Below, in pieces: positions 23,859 through 32,628 of a stretch of 64,000 bases of DNA. The translations under genes and the position numbers were made by a program. The notes beneath the pieces are model-generated. The model had not been told where the DNA came from. It did not search any database and worked only from the letters and a program-made list of their open reading frames with translations. This stretch comes from Microbacterium sp. zg-Y625 (GTDB lineage Bacteria > Actinomycetota > Actinomycetes > Actinomycetales > Microbacteriaceae): the NCBI RefSeq assembly GCF_030246925.1, contig NZ_CP126740.1:2976001-3040000 (forward strand), written 5' to 3'. Each line of letters begins with the position of its first letter. Within the stretch, counting starts at the first letter, position 1.

Positions 23859-24830
23859 TCAGCGGATGGCGGCGGCGAGCGCGGCGTCGGCGATGTGGGC
23901 GGATGCCGCGACATCCCGCATCCACAGTGGCGCGACCGCCGCGGTCATCCCGAGGGCGGCGACGTCGGGGGCGAGACCGGTGTCCTCCTCGGCGAGCAGC
24001 CACGCGTCGAGGAGGCCCCCCGCGCGGCGGGCGCCGTAGTGCCTCGCGACGGCGGAGGCCGACGTCTCGACGCCGATGGCCGCCAGGCAGACGTCGGCCA
24101 TGCCGCGCACGACCGCCCCGCCGATGATCGGCGAGACGCCCACCACGCGCGCCGACGTCGCGGCGAGAGCCTCGCGCACTCCCGGCACCGCGAGGATCGG
24201 GCCGATCGAGACGACAGGGTTCGACGGCGCCACGAGCACGACGTCCGCCTCGGCGATCGCTTCGATGACACCGGGCGCGGGGCGCGCGGCATCCATCCCG
24301 GCGTTCTCGAAGGCCCGAGGCACCAGGCGCGCGCGGTGGCGGGTCCACCACTCCTGGAAATGCATCACGTCCCCGCCTTCCACCAGCACGCGGGTGTCGA
24401 CCTCGGCGTCGGTCATGGGGAGCAGGCGCACCCCCAGCGGCCACCGGCGGGACAGTCGCTCGGCCACCTGGGTCGGGGTGAGGCCCTCCCGCAGCCAGCC
24501 GGTGCGTGCGAGGTGGGTGCCGAGGTCGAGGTCGCCGAGGGTGAACCAGGGCCAGCCGGCATCCCACTGCTGCAGCTCGTGGTTCACGCGCTCGGTGTCG
24601 CCGGCGCGGCCCCATCCCCGCTCGGTGTCGTTGACCCCTGCCAGGGCGTAGAGGATCGAGTCGACGTCGGGCTGCAGCCGCACGCCCGAGAGCCACAGAT
24701 CGTCCCCGGTGTTGACGACGACCGTCGCCTGCGGGGCGCCGCGACGGGCGAGCGCCTCCCGCACGCCGAGGGTGAACTTCGAGCCGCCGACCCCGCCGGC
24801 GAGCACGACGACACGAGGAGAGGATGTCAC
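23859..24830 (-). CDS. cofD: 2-phospho-L-lactate transferase (CofD)
   Basis: A 323-residue CofD. VVLAGGVGGSKFTLG near the start, NTGDDLWLSGVRLQPDVDSILY, the GWGRAGDTE block and the APSNPVVSIGPIL loop are all diagnostic. It transfers the phospholactyl (or phosphoenolpyruvyl) group to FO, giving F420-0 or dehydro-F420-0. Transcribed towards cofC with a 45-bp gap. GTG start, leaderless promoter at 24837. CofE, the glutamate ligase that completes F420, is not in the window. Confidence 0.94.
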   Translation of the reverse strand: MTSSPRVVVLAGGVGGSKFTLGVREALARRGAPQATVVVNTGDDLWLSGVRLQPDVDSILYALAGVNDTERGWGRAGDTERVNHELQQWDAGWPWFTLGDLDLGTHLARTGWLREGLTPTQVAERLSRRWPLGVRLLPMTDAEVDTRVLVEGGDVMHFQEWWTRHRARLVPRAFENAGMDAARPAPGVIEAIAEADVVLVAPSNPVVSIGPILAVPGVREALAATSARVVGVSPIIGGAVVRGMADVCLAAIGVETSASAVARHYGARRAGGLLDAWLLAEEDTGLAPDVAALGMTAAVAPLWMRDVAASAHIADAALAAAIR

Positions 24831-24836
24831 CGTTCC

Positions 24837-24842
24837 ACCCTA
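24837..24842 (-). promoter_or_regulatory. -10 box of a probable leaderless transcript (cofD)
   Basis: TAGGGT, 6 bases, then GTG at 24830. Confidence 0.45.
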
Positions 24843-24859
24843 CGGGCGGGTCGGTCGCC

Positions 24860-24937
24860 GTAACTCCTCAAGAACCCGCCACAGCGCGGCCGAAACCGGC
24901 CCCTGCGGCCCGACCGGCACCGTTGTCGAGGAGTTGC
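24860..24937. repeat. Palindromic element between hemL and cofD
   Basis: GTAACTCCTCAAGAAC (24860-24875) is an imperfect inverted repeat of GTTGTCGAGGAGTTGC (24922-24937), enclosing a GC-rich 46-base loop with further self-complementary blocks. It lies in the 172-bp gap after hemL and upstream of cofD, in which I see no gene. It may terminate hemL transcription or be a dispersed repeat. Confidence 0.55.
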
Positions 24938-25002
24938 AGCATGCCGGTGCCGGGCACGCGGTCGGCGCACCACAGACGCGGGCGGCGCCGCACCCCGAAG
25001 GG

Positions 25003-26325
25003 CTACGCGGCCGCGCCGGCGGCGGCGCGCGCCGCGCCGGGGAGCGCCTCCACGATCCGCGCGAGCGCGGCGTCGTCGTGCGCTGCGGTGAGGAACCAGG
25101 CCTCGTAGACGCTGGGGGGAAGCGATACCCCGGCGTCGAGCATCGCGTGGAAGAACGGTGTGTACCGGGCCGCCTGCTGCTCCAGCGCCTCGGCGTACGA
25201 ACGCGGCGCTTCGGGAAGCATCGCCAGGCCGAAGAGCGACCCGGCCCGCGCCACCGCGTGCACCACGCCTTCGGCGGTCAGCGCCGCGTCGAGCGCGTCG
25301 GCGACGACGGATGCCGCGGCATCCACCCGCGCGTAGACCTCGGGGGTTGCCAGCTGCAGCGTCGCGATGCCCGCGGCGACCGAGAGCGGATTGCCCGAGA
25401 GCGTCCCCGCCTGGTACACCGGCCCCACGGGGGCGAGCATCTCCATCACGTCAGCGCGGCCACCGAGCGCGGCGAGCGGCATGCCGCCGCCGACCACCTT
25501 GCCGAAGGTGAAGAGGTCGGGGGTGTACTCCTCGCCGGCCTCCTGCTGCAGACCCCAGTATCCGGCCGGGTGCACGCGGAACCCCGTGAGCACCTCGTCG
25601 AGGATGAGCAGGGCGCCGTTGCGGTGCGCGATGTCGGCCAGCGCGGCGTTGAACCCCGGCAGCGGCGGGACGACGCCCATGTTCGCGGCGGCGGCCTCCA
25701 CGATGATCGCGGCGATCTTGTCGCCGTGCACGGCGAAGGCCTCTTCGACGGCGGCGACGTCGTTGTACGGCAGCACGAGCGTCTGCGCCGCGATGGGCGC
25801 CGGCACCCCGGCAGATCCGGGCAGCGCGAGCGTGGCGACCCCGGAGCCGGCGTCGGCGAGCAGCCCATCGGAGTGCCCGTGATAGTGCCCGGCGAACTTG
25901 ATGAGCAGGTCCCGTCCGGTGTAGCCGCGCGCCAGCCGGATGGCCGTCATCGTCGCCTCGGTGCCGGTCGACACCAGCCGCACGCGCTCGACGGGGCGAC
26001 GCCCGCCGGCCGAGACCCGTGCGGCGATCATGTCCGCCAGCTCCACCTCGGCGCCGGTGGGAGCGCCGAAGGAGAGCCCCCGGGATGCCGCCTGCTGCAC
26101 GGCCGCCACGACCTCGGGGTGCGCGTGGCCGAGGAGGGCGGGCCCCCACGACGCGACCAGGTCGACGTACTCGCGGCCGGCGGCGTCGGTGATGTACGCG
26201 CCGCGTGCCGACGACACGAAGCGCGGTGTCCCGCCGACCGAGCCGTAGGCGCGCACCGGGGAGTTCACGCCCCCGGGGATCACCTCGCGCGCGTGTGCGA
26301 ACAGTTCGTCGTTGCGGTCAGTCAT
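25003..26325 (-). CDS. hemL: Glutamate-1-semialdehyde 2,1-aminomutase
   Basis: A 440-residue PLP enzyme, fold type I aminotransferase. [12 protein letters not shown] at the start, [29 protein letters not shown] core, [14 protein letters not shown], and the PLP lysine in [18 protein letters not shown], then [16 protein letters not shown]. It makes 5-aminolevulinate from glutamate-1-semialdehyde in the C5 route, after HemA. Last gene of the minus-strand haem run; downstream of hemB and a 19-bp tandem repeat. ATG at 26325. Confidence 0.96.
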   Translation of the reverse strand: MTDRNDELFAHAREVIPGGVNSPVRAYGSVGGTPRFVSSARGAYITDAAGREYVDLVASWGPALLGHAHPEVVAAVQQAASRGLSFGAPTGAEVELADMIAARVSAGGRRPVERVRLVSTGTEATMTAIRLARGYTGRDLLIKFAGHYHGHSDGLLADAGSGVATLALPGSAGVPAPIAAQTLVLPYNDVAAVEEAFAVHGDKIAAIIVEAAAANMGVVPPLPGFNAALADIAHRNGALLILDEVLTGFRVHPAGYWGLQQEAGEEYTPDLFTFGKVVGGGMPLAALGGRADVMEMLAPVGPVYQAGTLSGNPLSVAAGIATLQLATPEVYARVDAAASVVADALDAALTAEGVVHAVARAGSLFGLAMLPEAPRSYAEALEQQAARYTPFFHAMLDAGVSLPPSVYEAWFLTAAHDDAALARIVEALPGAARAAAGAAA

Positions 26326-26343
26326 GCGTCACTCTCTCTCATC

Positions 26344-26436
26344 GCCGCCATCGCGGCTGTGCGCCGCCGTCGGGGCTGTGCACCGCCGTCGCGGCCGTCA
26401 CAGACCGTCGCGGCCGTCACAGACCGTCGCGCAGCC
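26344..26436. repeat. Tandem repeat, 19-20-bp unit x about 5
   Basis: Related units of the form (G/A)CCG(C/T)C(A/G)TCGCGGC(T/C)GT(G/C)(A/C) run from 26344 through the 3' end of hemB. The last two units (AGACCGTCGCGGCCGTCAC and a partial copy) include the hemB stop codon, so the array seems to have grown by duplication of that 3' end. Probable variable-number locus in the hemB-hemL spacer. Confidence 0.75.
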
Positions 26437-27400
26437 AGCCGGCCGCCTCGACGGCCCAATAGGTCAGGATGGCGTCCGCCCCGGCGCGGCGGATCGCCGT
26501 GAGCGACTCGGTGATCGCTCCCCGGCGGTCGATCCACCCGTTGGCCGCGGCGGCCTCGACCATCGCGTACTCGCCCGACACCTGGTACGCCCACACCGGC
26601 ACATCGACGGCGGCGCGCACGGCGGCCAGCACGTCGAGGTAGGGCATGGCCGGCTTGACCATGACGATGTCGGCTCCCTCATCGACGTCGGTGACCGCTT
26701 CGCGCACGCCCTCGCGGCCATTGCCGGGGTCGAGCTGGTAGGTGCGGCGGTCGCCCTGCAGCTGCGAGTCGACCGCCTCGCGGAAGGGTCCGTAGAAGGC
26801 ACCGGCGTACTTGGCGGCGTACGCCAGGATCAGCGTGTCGGTGAAGCCCTCGGCCTCCAGCGCCGCGCGGATGTACGCGACCTGGCCGTCCATCATCCCC
26901 GACAGGCCCAGCAGCTGCGAGCCCGCGCGCGCCTGGGCGAGCGCCATGGCGGCGTAGCGCTCGAGGGTGGCGTCGTTGTCGACGACCCCGTCGGCGCGCA
27001 GCACGCCGCAGTGGCCGTGGTCGGTGAACTCGTCCAGGCACAGGTCTGTCTGGACGACCAGCGCATCGCCGACCTCGGCGACCAGCGCCTCGGTGGCGAC
27101 GTTCAGGATGCCGCGGGGGTCATCTGCTCCGGAGCCGACGGCGTCGCGCACGGCCGGCACGCCGAAGAGCATGATGCCGCCGACCCCGGCCGTGGCGGCC
27201 TCGGCTGCGGCGCGCCGCAGGGAGTCGAGCGAGTGCTGCACGACGCCCGGCATCGAGCCGATGGCGACGGGCTCGGTCAGCCCTTCCCTGACGAACGTAG
27301 GAAGGACGAGCTGGGCGGGCACCACGTGCGTCTCACGCACGAGTCGACGGACCGCCGGCGACTGGCGGAGCCGACGTGGGCGGTGGGCGGGGAAGCTCAC
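26417..27400 (-). CDS. hemB: Porphobilinogen synthase (delta-aminolevulinate dehydratase)
   Basis: A 327-residue HemB. The two Schiff-base lysines lie in AYAAKYAGAFYGPFREA and DIVMVKPAMPYLD. VQTDLCLDEFTDHGHCG is the metal-binding region; the reduced cysteine content (Asp in place of one or two Cys) suggests a Mg-type rather than strictly Zn-type enzyme (inference). It condenses two ALA into porphobilinogen. The GTG at 27400 overlaps the hemD stop (GTGA). Confidence 0.96.
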   Translation of the reverse strand: MSFPAHRPRRLRQSPAVRRLVRETHVVPAQLVLPTFVREGLTEPVAIGSMPGVVQHSLDSLRRAAAEAATAGVGGIMLFGVPAVRDAVGSGADDPRGILNVATEALVAEVGDALVVQTDLCLDEFTDHGHCGVLRADGVVDNDATLERYAAMALAQARAGSQLLGLSGMMDGQVAYIRAALEAEGFTDTLILAYAAKYAGAFYGPFREAVDSQLQGDRRTYQLDPGNGREGVREAVTDVDEGADIVMVKPAMPYLDVLAAVRAAVDVPVWAYQVSGEYAMVEAAAANGWIDRRGAITESLTAIRRAGADAILTYWAVEAAGWLRDGL

Positions 27401-28200
27401 GGCACCGTCTCGTCGGCAGAGTGGGGCAGCGCGAGTTCCGCGACCGCACCGATGAGGGCCGCCACGGTCTGCTCGGCGGCCACGGCGTCGACGGGCAGAC
27501 CCAGCAGCCTGGCGTCCTCGGCGGTGCGCGGCCCGATCGCGGCGAGCACGGTCGACGGGGGGATCGCGGGGAACTGCTCCCGCACCTGCTGCGCCACCGA
27601 TCCGCTCGTCACGAGGATCGCGTTGATGCGGCCGCTCGCGACGTCGTGGGCGATCTTGTCCGTCACCGGGACGCCGACGGTGCGATAGGCCACGACGCTG
27701 CGCACGCGGTGGCCGCCGGCACTCAGCCGTTCGGTCAGCACCGGCTTCGCGATCTCGCTGCGCAGCGTCAGGATGTCGCGGGGCTCGGTCTCGAGCGACA
27801 TGAGCTGGTCGGCCATGCCGGCGGCGGAGTTGTCCACCTCGGGAACGAGGTCGACCTTGTACCCGACGGCGCTCAACGCGGCGGCGGTGGTCTCCCCCAC
27901 CGCGGCGACCTTCGTGTTGGCCGGGATCTGCGCCCGGTAGGCGTACAGCACGTCGACGGTGGTCGCGCTCGTGACGGTCAGCCAGTCGAAGACGCCCGCG
28001 GCCAGATCGGCCAGCGCCTTCTCAAGCGTGGCCTCGTCGGTGGACGGCGCGAAGTTGATGAGAGGTGCGATCACGGGCGTCGCACCCTGCGCGCGCAGTG
28101 TGGCCGCGACGCCATCTCCCCAGGGTCCCCCGCGCGGCACGAGCACCCGCCAGCCGCTGAGCGGCTTAGCGGGTTGCGATGGCCAGGGGGCGTTGTTCAT
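27397..28200 (-). CDS. hemD: Uroporphyrinogen-III synthase
   Basis: A 267-residue HemD-type protein with the two-lobed pattern: WRVLVPRGGPWGDGVAATLRAQG (lobe 1), FDWLTVTSATTVDVL, AAVGETTAAALSAVGYKVDLVP, and in lobe 2 NAILVTSGSVAQQ and AAIGPRTAEDARLLGL. The fold is conserved rather than the sequence, so the call also rests on position between hemC and hemB. It closes hydroxymethylbilane with ring inversion. ATG at 28200 overlaps the hemC stop. Confidence 0.92.
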   Translation of the reverse strand: MNNAPWPSQPAKPLSGWRVLVPRGGPWGDGVAATLRAQGATPVIAPLINFAPSTDEATLEKALADLAAGVFDWLTVTSATTVDVLYAYRAQIPANTKVAAVGETTAAALSAVGYKVDLVPEVDNSAAGMADQLMSLETEPRDILTLRSEIAKPVLTERLSAGGHRVRSVVAYRTVGVPVTDKIAHDVASGRINAILVTSGSVAQQVREQFPAIPPSTVLAAIGPRTAEDARLLGLPVDAVAAEQTVAALIGAVAELALPHSADETVP

Positions 28201-29195
28201 GGGGTCGACTCTCGTGGTACCAGATCGGCTGCCCCACTAACGAGCAGCCGACGAGCAACGTCGGTCCCGGCGCGTACGGCGTACGCGATCGGGGTCGCGT
28301 CGTCGGCAGCATCCGCACCATCGCCGCTGCCTGTCGTCCCACCATACTCCCGTGGGAAGGGGGCGGCGCGGTCCAGCCCGATTCGGCGACTTCCGTCCAG
28401 CGCGTACACGACCGCATCGATGCGCAGGTCGGCGTCGGTGAGCGCGGCGTGCACCCCCAGCGGGGCGTGACACCCGGCCTCGAGCGCCGACAGCACCGTA
28501 CGCTCCGCCGTCACCGCCACTCGCGTGTCGAGGTGGTCGATGAGCGCGAGGGCGGCCCGCAGATCTTCAGGGGCGTCGGCCAGCGTCTCGATCGCCAGGG
28601 CGCCCTGACCGGGCGCTGTCGGCCATGCCGCGAGCCCCAGGGGTTCGAGGTGCAGGTCACCGAGGTCGAGGCCGATGCGAGACAGCCCGGCGGCAGCGAG
28701 GATGACGGCATCCAGCTGTCCATCGCGCACGCGCTGCAGACGGGAGTCGACGTTGCCGCGCAGGTCGTGCAGCTCGACGCGGGGGTTGCGGCGCACCACC
28801 TGCGCGCGGCGGCGCGGCGAGCCGGTGCCCACGCGCGCCCCGGCGGCCATCAGGTGCAGCGGCGTGCCGTCGCGGGTGACCACGACGTCCCGGGCGTCCT
28901 CGCGGGGCGGGATCGCCGCGATGACGAGACCCTCGGGCTGGGTGGTCGGCAGGTCCTTCAGCGAATGGACGAGCAGGTCGCACTCCCCCGCGACGAGCGC
29001 TTCACGCAACCGGGTCGCGAAGACCCCGGTGCCGCCGATCTGCGACAGCGAGGCTCGGGAGACGTCGCCCTCGGAGACGATCGGCACGAGCTCGACCGGC
29101 CGGCCGGCCGCCGCAGCGATGGCGTCGGCGACCTGCTGCGACTGCGCCATCGCCAAGGCGCTGCGGCGCGTGCCCAGCCGGAATGGGCGGGTCAT
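28197..29195 (-). CDS. hemC: Hydroxymethylbilane synthase (porphobilinogen deaminase)
   Basis: A 332-residue HemC: RLGTRRSALAMAQSQQVAD, HSLKDLPT, VGTGSPRRRAQVVRRNPRVE and LRGNVDSRLQRV, then the dipyrromethane-cofactor cysteine in ALEAGCHAPLGVHA. It polymerises four porphobilinogens. The start at 29195 is the one at which family similarity begins. The gene is followed at once by hemD. Confidence 0.96.
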   Translation of the reverse strand: MTRPFRLGTRRSALAMAQSQQVADAIAAAAGRPVELVPIVSEGDVSRASLSQIGGTGVFATRLREALVAGECDLLVHSLKDLPTTQPEGLVIAAIPPREDARDVVVTRDGTPLHLMAAGARVGTGSPRRRAQVVRRNPRVELHDLRGNVDSRLQRVRDGQLDAVILAAAGLSRIGLDLGDLHLEPLGLAAWPTAPGQGALAIETLADAPEDLRAALALIDHLDTRVAVTAERTVLSALEAGCHAPLGVHAALTDADLRIDAVVYALDGSRRIGLDRAAPFPREYGGTTGSGDGADAADDATPIAYAVRAGTDVARRLLVSGAADLVPRESTP

Positions 29196-29205
29196 CGCGG
29201 CATCC

Positions 29206-29865
29206 TCATCGCAGCACCTCGACGAGATCTGCCGGGGCGACGAGGCGACCGGTGAAGAACGGCACCTCCTCGCGCACATGACGGCGCGCCTCGGTGTAGC
29301 GAAGCTCCCGCATCATGTCGACGAGGTCGGTCAGCTCGTCTGCCTCCATGGGCAGGAGCCACTCCCAGTCGCCCAGGGCGAAGGATGCCACCGTGTTCGC
29401 GGTGACGCCGGTGAACGCGGCGCCCTTGCGGCCGTGGTCGGCGAGCATGGCGCGACGCTCCTCATCGGGCAGCAGGTACCACTCGTAGCTGCGCACGAAC
29501 GGGTACACGGTGAGCCACTGCTTGGCCGCGATGCCGCGGAGGAAGCCGGGGACGTGGGCACGGTTGAACTCGGCATCGCGGTGCACGCCCATGGCGTTCC
29601 ATGTGGGCAGCAGCGGCGCGAGCAGCGCGGTACGCCGCAGCGCCCGCAGGTCGCGCTGCAGGCCTTCGGCGGTGGGCCCGTGCATCCAGATCATCACGTC
29701 CGCGTCGGCGCGCAGACCGCTGACGTCGTAGAACCCGCGCACGGTGGTGCCGGCGTCGGCCAGATCGGCCACGACGCGTTCCAGCTCGGCGGGATCGGGG
29801 TCGGTGACGGGGCGCGCGGGGTCGCGGCGCAGCACGGACCAGAGGGTGAAAGCGGTGTCGGACAT
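29206..29865 (-). CDS. hemQ: Coproheme decarboxylase (HemQ/ChdC, chlorite-dismutase-like)
   Basis: A 219-residue member of the chlorite dismutase fold. The stretch QWLTVYPFVRSYEWYLLPDEERRAML holds the radical-forming Tyr, and LADHGRKG plus the SFALGDWEWLLPMEAD block is typical. It turns coproheme III into haem b with peroxide. Its presence assigns this cluster to the coproporphyrin-dependent branch. Eleven bases upstream of hemC, same strand, one transcription unit. Confidence 0.95.
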   Translation of the reverse strand: MSDTAFTLWSVLRRDPARPVTDPDPAELERVVADLADAGTTVRGFYDVSGLRADADVMIWMHGPTAEGLQRDLRALRRTALLAPLLPTWNAMGVHRDAEFNRAHVPGFLRGIAAKQWLTVYPFVRSYEWYLLPDEERRAMLADHGRKGAAFTGVTANTVASFALGDWEWLLPMEADELTDLVDMMRELRYTEARRHVREEVPFFTGRLVAPADLVEVLR

Positions 29866-29954
29866 GTCTCAAGTCTCTCTTCCGCTCCGCCGCACGCCAA
29901 ACCGCCGGCGCGGGTCGGCGCCGGCGGTGGCGGTGTCGGTGTCGTGGTGTCGGG

Positions 29955-30239
29955 TCAGCGCGCGACGAGGCGCACGATTCCCCAGACGGTGAGCCCCACG
30001 GCGATGGCGGCTCCGGCCGTCGCCGCGATGGCGGCAGTGGGGTTGCGGCGGGCGAATCGGCGCGCCTCGGCGACGCGACGGTCCGTCGCCTCACCCACCC
30101 GCTTCGAGACGTTCGCCTTCTCCTCGATCGCCGAGAGGGCCGCCTTGAGCTCGGCCCTTGCCTGCTCCACGGGGTCGGCGATGCCCAGCGGAACAGCGGT
30201 GCGCGGCACCGGCACGGGCGTGCGTCGGTCAATAGTCAT
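29955..30239 (-). CDS. Small membrane protein, DUF3618-like
   Basis: A 94-residue protein with a charged helical N-terminal part (DPVEQARAELKAALSAIEEK) and one C-terminal membrane segment (AAIAATAGAAIAVGLTVWGIV). This arrangement matches small DUF3618-like proteins that accompany phage-holin-like DUF1469 proteins. Overlaps the upstream gene by 11 bases. Probably a cell-envelope component; function unknown. Confidence 0.7.
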   Translation of the reverse strand: MTIDRRTPVPVPRTAVPLGIADPVEQARAELKAALSAIEEKANVSKRVGEATDRRVAEARRFARRNPTAAIAATAGAAIAVGLTVWGIVRLVAR

Positions 30240-30639
30240 TGACAGCGTCCTTCACGATCTTGGCGTCGGTCGCGATCGCCTGGCCGGGGTTGTCCCGGCT
30301 CGAGAGCTTGCGGAATCGCAGGATGCCGAGCAGCACCAGCACGGCCGTGATGACGATCATCACGACGAAGACCACGAGCGCCGACAGCCACGCGGGCCAC
30401 CAGGACGACAGTCCGATGATGATGAACGCGCCCAGCACCGGAATCGACCAGAACAGTACGAACAGCGCCGCGACGACCCAGAGGCTGCCGATGCCGGCAT
30501 CCTTGCCCGTCTTCTTCGCCCACTTCTTCGCCGCGTTGAACTCGGCCATGACGAGGTTGCGCACAAGCTCGGGCAGCTCGCCGATCAGCGTCAGCAGGCT
30601 GTCGTCGCTGCGATCGCGGAATCCGCGAGGTGTGGTCAT
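30229..30639 (-). CDS. Phage holin superfamily 6 (DUF1469) membrane protein
   Basis: A 136-residue protein. An amphipathic N-terminus (SLLTLIGELPELVRNLVMAEF) precedes two membrane helices (about 50-72 and 84-108), as in the DUF1469/Phage_holin_3_6 family, which is chromosomal and not a lysis gene. ATG one base after the preceding stop. Sits between YtxH-like and DUF3618-like genes, a recurring actinobacterial trio. Confidence 0.85.
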   Translation of the reverse strand: MTTPRGFRDRSDDSLLTLIGELPELVRNLVMAEFNAAKKWAKKTGKDAGIGSLWVVAALFVLFWSIPVLGAFIIIGLSSWWPAWLSALVVFVVMIVITAVLVLLGILRFRKLSSRDNPGQAIATDAKIVKDAVNDY

Positions 30640-30640
30640 G

Positions 30641-31027
30641 TCAGCTGTCCGCGGCCTTCTTGACGTCGTCCAGCGCCTCGTGCGCGGCCTGCTTGACCTG
30701 CGCTGCGGTCGTCTCGGCGCCCTCGGCGACCTCGTCGACCGAGTCCCTGCCTGCGTCGATCGCGGCGTCGAGTCGCTGACCGGCGGAGCCGCCCTTCTTC
30801 GTCGCGGCCTTGGTCACCTTGACGGCGCTGTCCCAGACAGCCGTCGGAAAGGCCATCGCGGCCGTCTTGCCGAGGTCCTTGACCTTGGCGACCTGCTCCT
30901 GAACCGGGTCCAGGTCCCAGACCTTCGAGGCCTTTTCCTTGATCTGCTCATAGCGTTCCCGACCGGCCCGAGTGCCCAGGACGTAGCCCGCAGCGAGTCC
31001 GACGACGAGTCCTACTTTGCCCCTCAT
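30641..31027 (-). CDS. YtxH-like single-pass membrane protein
   Basis: A 128-residue protein. The N-terminal MRGKVGLVVGLAAGYVLGTRAGRERYEQI is the YtxH signature: a glycine-rich membrane helix followed by the GxRAGRERY motif. The rest is a long charged helix (Lys/Ala/Asp-rich). Related proteins are stress-inducible and envelope associated. TGAGGAGA before the ATG and a -10 (TAATCT) about 42 bases upstream indicate its own promoter, so the trio may be read separately from hemY upstream. Confidence 0.75.
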   Translation of the reverse strand: MRGKVGLVVGLAAGYVLGTRAGRERYEQIKEKASKVWDLDPVQEQVAKVKDLGKTAAMAFPTAVWDSAVKVTKAATKKGGSAGQRLDAAIDAGRDSVDEVAEGAETTAAQVKQAAHEALDDVKKAADS

Positions 31028-31068
31028 GGGGTCTCCTCACGCTCGTTGGGAGTGCTTCGTGTGCCCCC

Positions 31069-31074
31069 AGATTA
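31069..31074 (-). promoter_or_regulatory. Candidate -10 for the YtxH/holin/DUF3618 trio
   Basis: TAATCT lies 42-47 bases upstream of the YtxH-like ATG, in the 98-bp gap after hemY, and is followed by a leader with a strong ribosome binding site. Confidence 0.4.
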
Positions 31075-31125
31075 GCGCTGTATGCCGTCCCGGGTATCCG
31101 GGGTTGCGCGCCGGAGCGTACTGGG

Positions 31126-32628
31126 TTAGTCCGCGGCGACCGAACCGCCCCAGAGCGCTTCGCGACGCACGCGCTCCGCCTCGGCGATCGCGTCGGGAAC
31201 GACCTGCGCCAGCCCCGTGCCCGACAGCCAGGCGCCGACGACCGCGAGCCCCGGCACGGCGTGCACGGCGGCACGACCGGCGGCGGACACCGCGGCGCGT
31301 CCGATGACCGCGGCCGGTTGCGACTGCACGTAGCGCTCGCGGTGCGACGCGCGCAGCTGCGACGGCTGCAGCGGCACGCCCAGCAGCGCAGCGGCCTCCG
31401 ACAGCGCCAGGGCCGCGGCCGCGTCGTCATCAAGGGCTTCCGTGGCGGGCGCCTCGCCCTGTGCGCCGAACGACACGCGCAGGATGTGGTGGGGCGTCGC
31501 CTCGCGCAGCCACTGCCACTTCGCCGTGGCGTGCGTGAGCGCCTTGGCGGTGTGGGATCCGGGAACGGTGAGTACGCCGGTGCCGCGGGGGGCGACATCC
31601 AGTTCGGGCGCGTCGACGACGAGCGTGACGATCTCGACCACCGGCGCGGTGACGCTGCCGGGGTCGAGGCTCGACACCGGCGCCAGCAGGTGTCGCGCCT
31701 GCGCCTCGGGGGTGGCCACGATGACGGCGTGCGCGGGCACCCGGTCGCCGGGGGCGGGCGTCGCGCTGTCGGCGGCCGCAGGCGCAGCGGGCGACCCGTC
31801 GCCGGTGGCGGGGTCGACCACGACGGCCCACGCATCGCCGTCACGGACGATCTCCCGGGCCGGAGCGCCGACCCGCAGCTCCACCCCCAGGTCGGTCAGC
31901 CGCTCGACGAGCGCGTCCACGAGGCGGGTCATGCCGCCGTCCAGCCCCTGCACCGCTTGGCCCGGCACGACGGCGCGTCCGCCGCGCAGCTGCGCGACCG
32001 CCCCCTGCAGCGAGCCGGTGCGGGTCAGGGCGTTGTTGAGGCCCGGGGCGGCGAGGTCGACGTCGATGTCGTCGGGACGGGCGGAGTACACACCGGTCGT
32101 CACGGGGGCGACGAGCCGGTCGAGCACGGCCTGCCCCATGCGGCGGCGCACGAGGGCGCCGAGGCTGCGCTCGTGGCCGATCGTGAGCGGAGGCCGCAGG
32201 CGGTCGAGGTACGCGCGCCACGCGCCGCGCCAGCCGATGACGCGGCGCACGTCGTCCGAGAACGGGTTGGCGGGAATGCCGAGGATGCCGCCGGCAGGCA
32301 GGGGCGCCGCGGCACCGCCGGGAAGCCCGGCGACCCAGGCCCCGGCAGCGTCCGGCGCGACGATGGCGTGCTGCAACCCCAGCTCGGTCACGAGCGCCGC
32401 GACCGTGCCCCCGCGCGTGGCGAAGCTCTCGGCGCCGACGTCCACGCTCACGCCGTCGACCTCCGCGGAGCGCACGACGCCACCGAGTCGATCCGACGCT
32501 TCCAGCACCGTCACCTGCATGCCGACCTTGGCGCATTCCAGCGCCGCGACCAGGCCCGCGACGCCGCCGCCGACCACGACGATGCGGGTGTCGTGCGCAT
32601 GCGCGACGAGGTCTGCCGCGTCGGTCAT
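31126..32628 (-). CDS. hemY: Coproporphyrinogen III / protoporphyrinogen oxidase (HemY/CgoX)
   Basis: A 500-residue FAD oxidase. The dinucleotide motif [17 protein letters not shown] at residues 16-33 and [13 protein letters not shown] are intact; [12 protein letters not shown] and the C-terminal [19 protein letters not shown] block are typical. In a genome with HemQ it should oxidise coproporphyrinogen III to coproporphyrin III. ATG overlaps the hemE stop. Not preceded or followed by hemH (ferrochelatase), which lies elsewhere. Confidence 0.92.
   Translation of the reverse strand: MTDAADLVAHAHDTRIVVVGGGVAGLVAALECAKVGMQVTVLEASDRLGGVVRSAEVDGVSVDVGAESFATRGGTVAALVTELGLQHAIVAPDAAGAWVAGLPGGAAAPLPAGGILGIPANPFSDDVRRVIGWRGAWRAYLDRLRPPLTIGHERSLGALVRRRMGQAVLDRLVAPVTTGVYSARPDDIDVDLAAPGLNNALTRTGSLQGAVAQLRGGRAVVPGQAVQGLDGGMTRLVDALVERLTDLGVELRVGAPAREIVRDGDAWAVVVDPATGDGSPAAPAAADSATPAPGDRVPAHAVIVATPEAQARHLLAPVSSLDPGSVTAPVVEIVTLVVDAPELDVAPRGTGVLTVPGSHTAKALTHATAKWQWLREATPHHILRVSFGAQGEAPATEALDDDAAAALALSEAAALLGVPLQPSQLRASHRERYVQSQPAAVIGRAAVSAAGRAAVHAVPGLAVVGAWLSGTGLAQVVPDAIAEAERVRREALWGGSVAAD

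Noticed and set aside
30229..30639. Phage holin, hence prophage remnant
   Set aside because: DUF1469 proteins are chromosomal, and the YtxH and DUF3618 neighbours are the usual non-phage context. No other phage gene is present.
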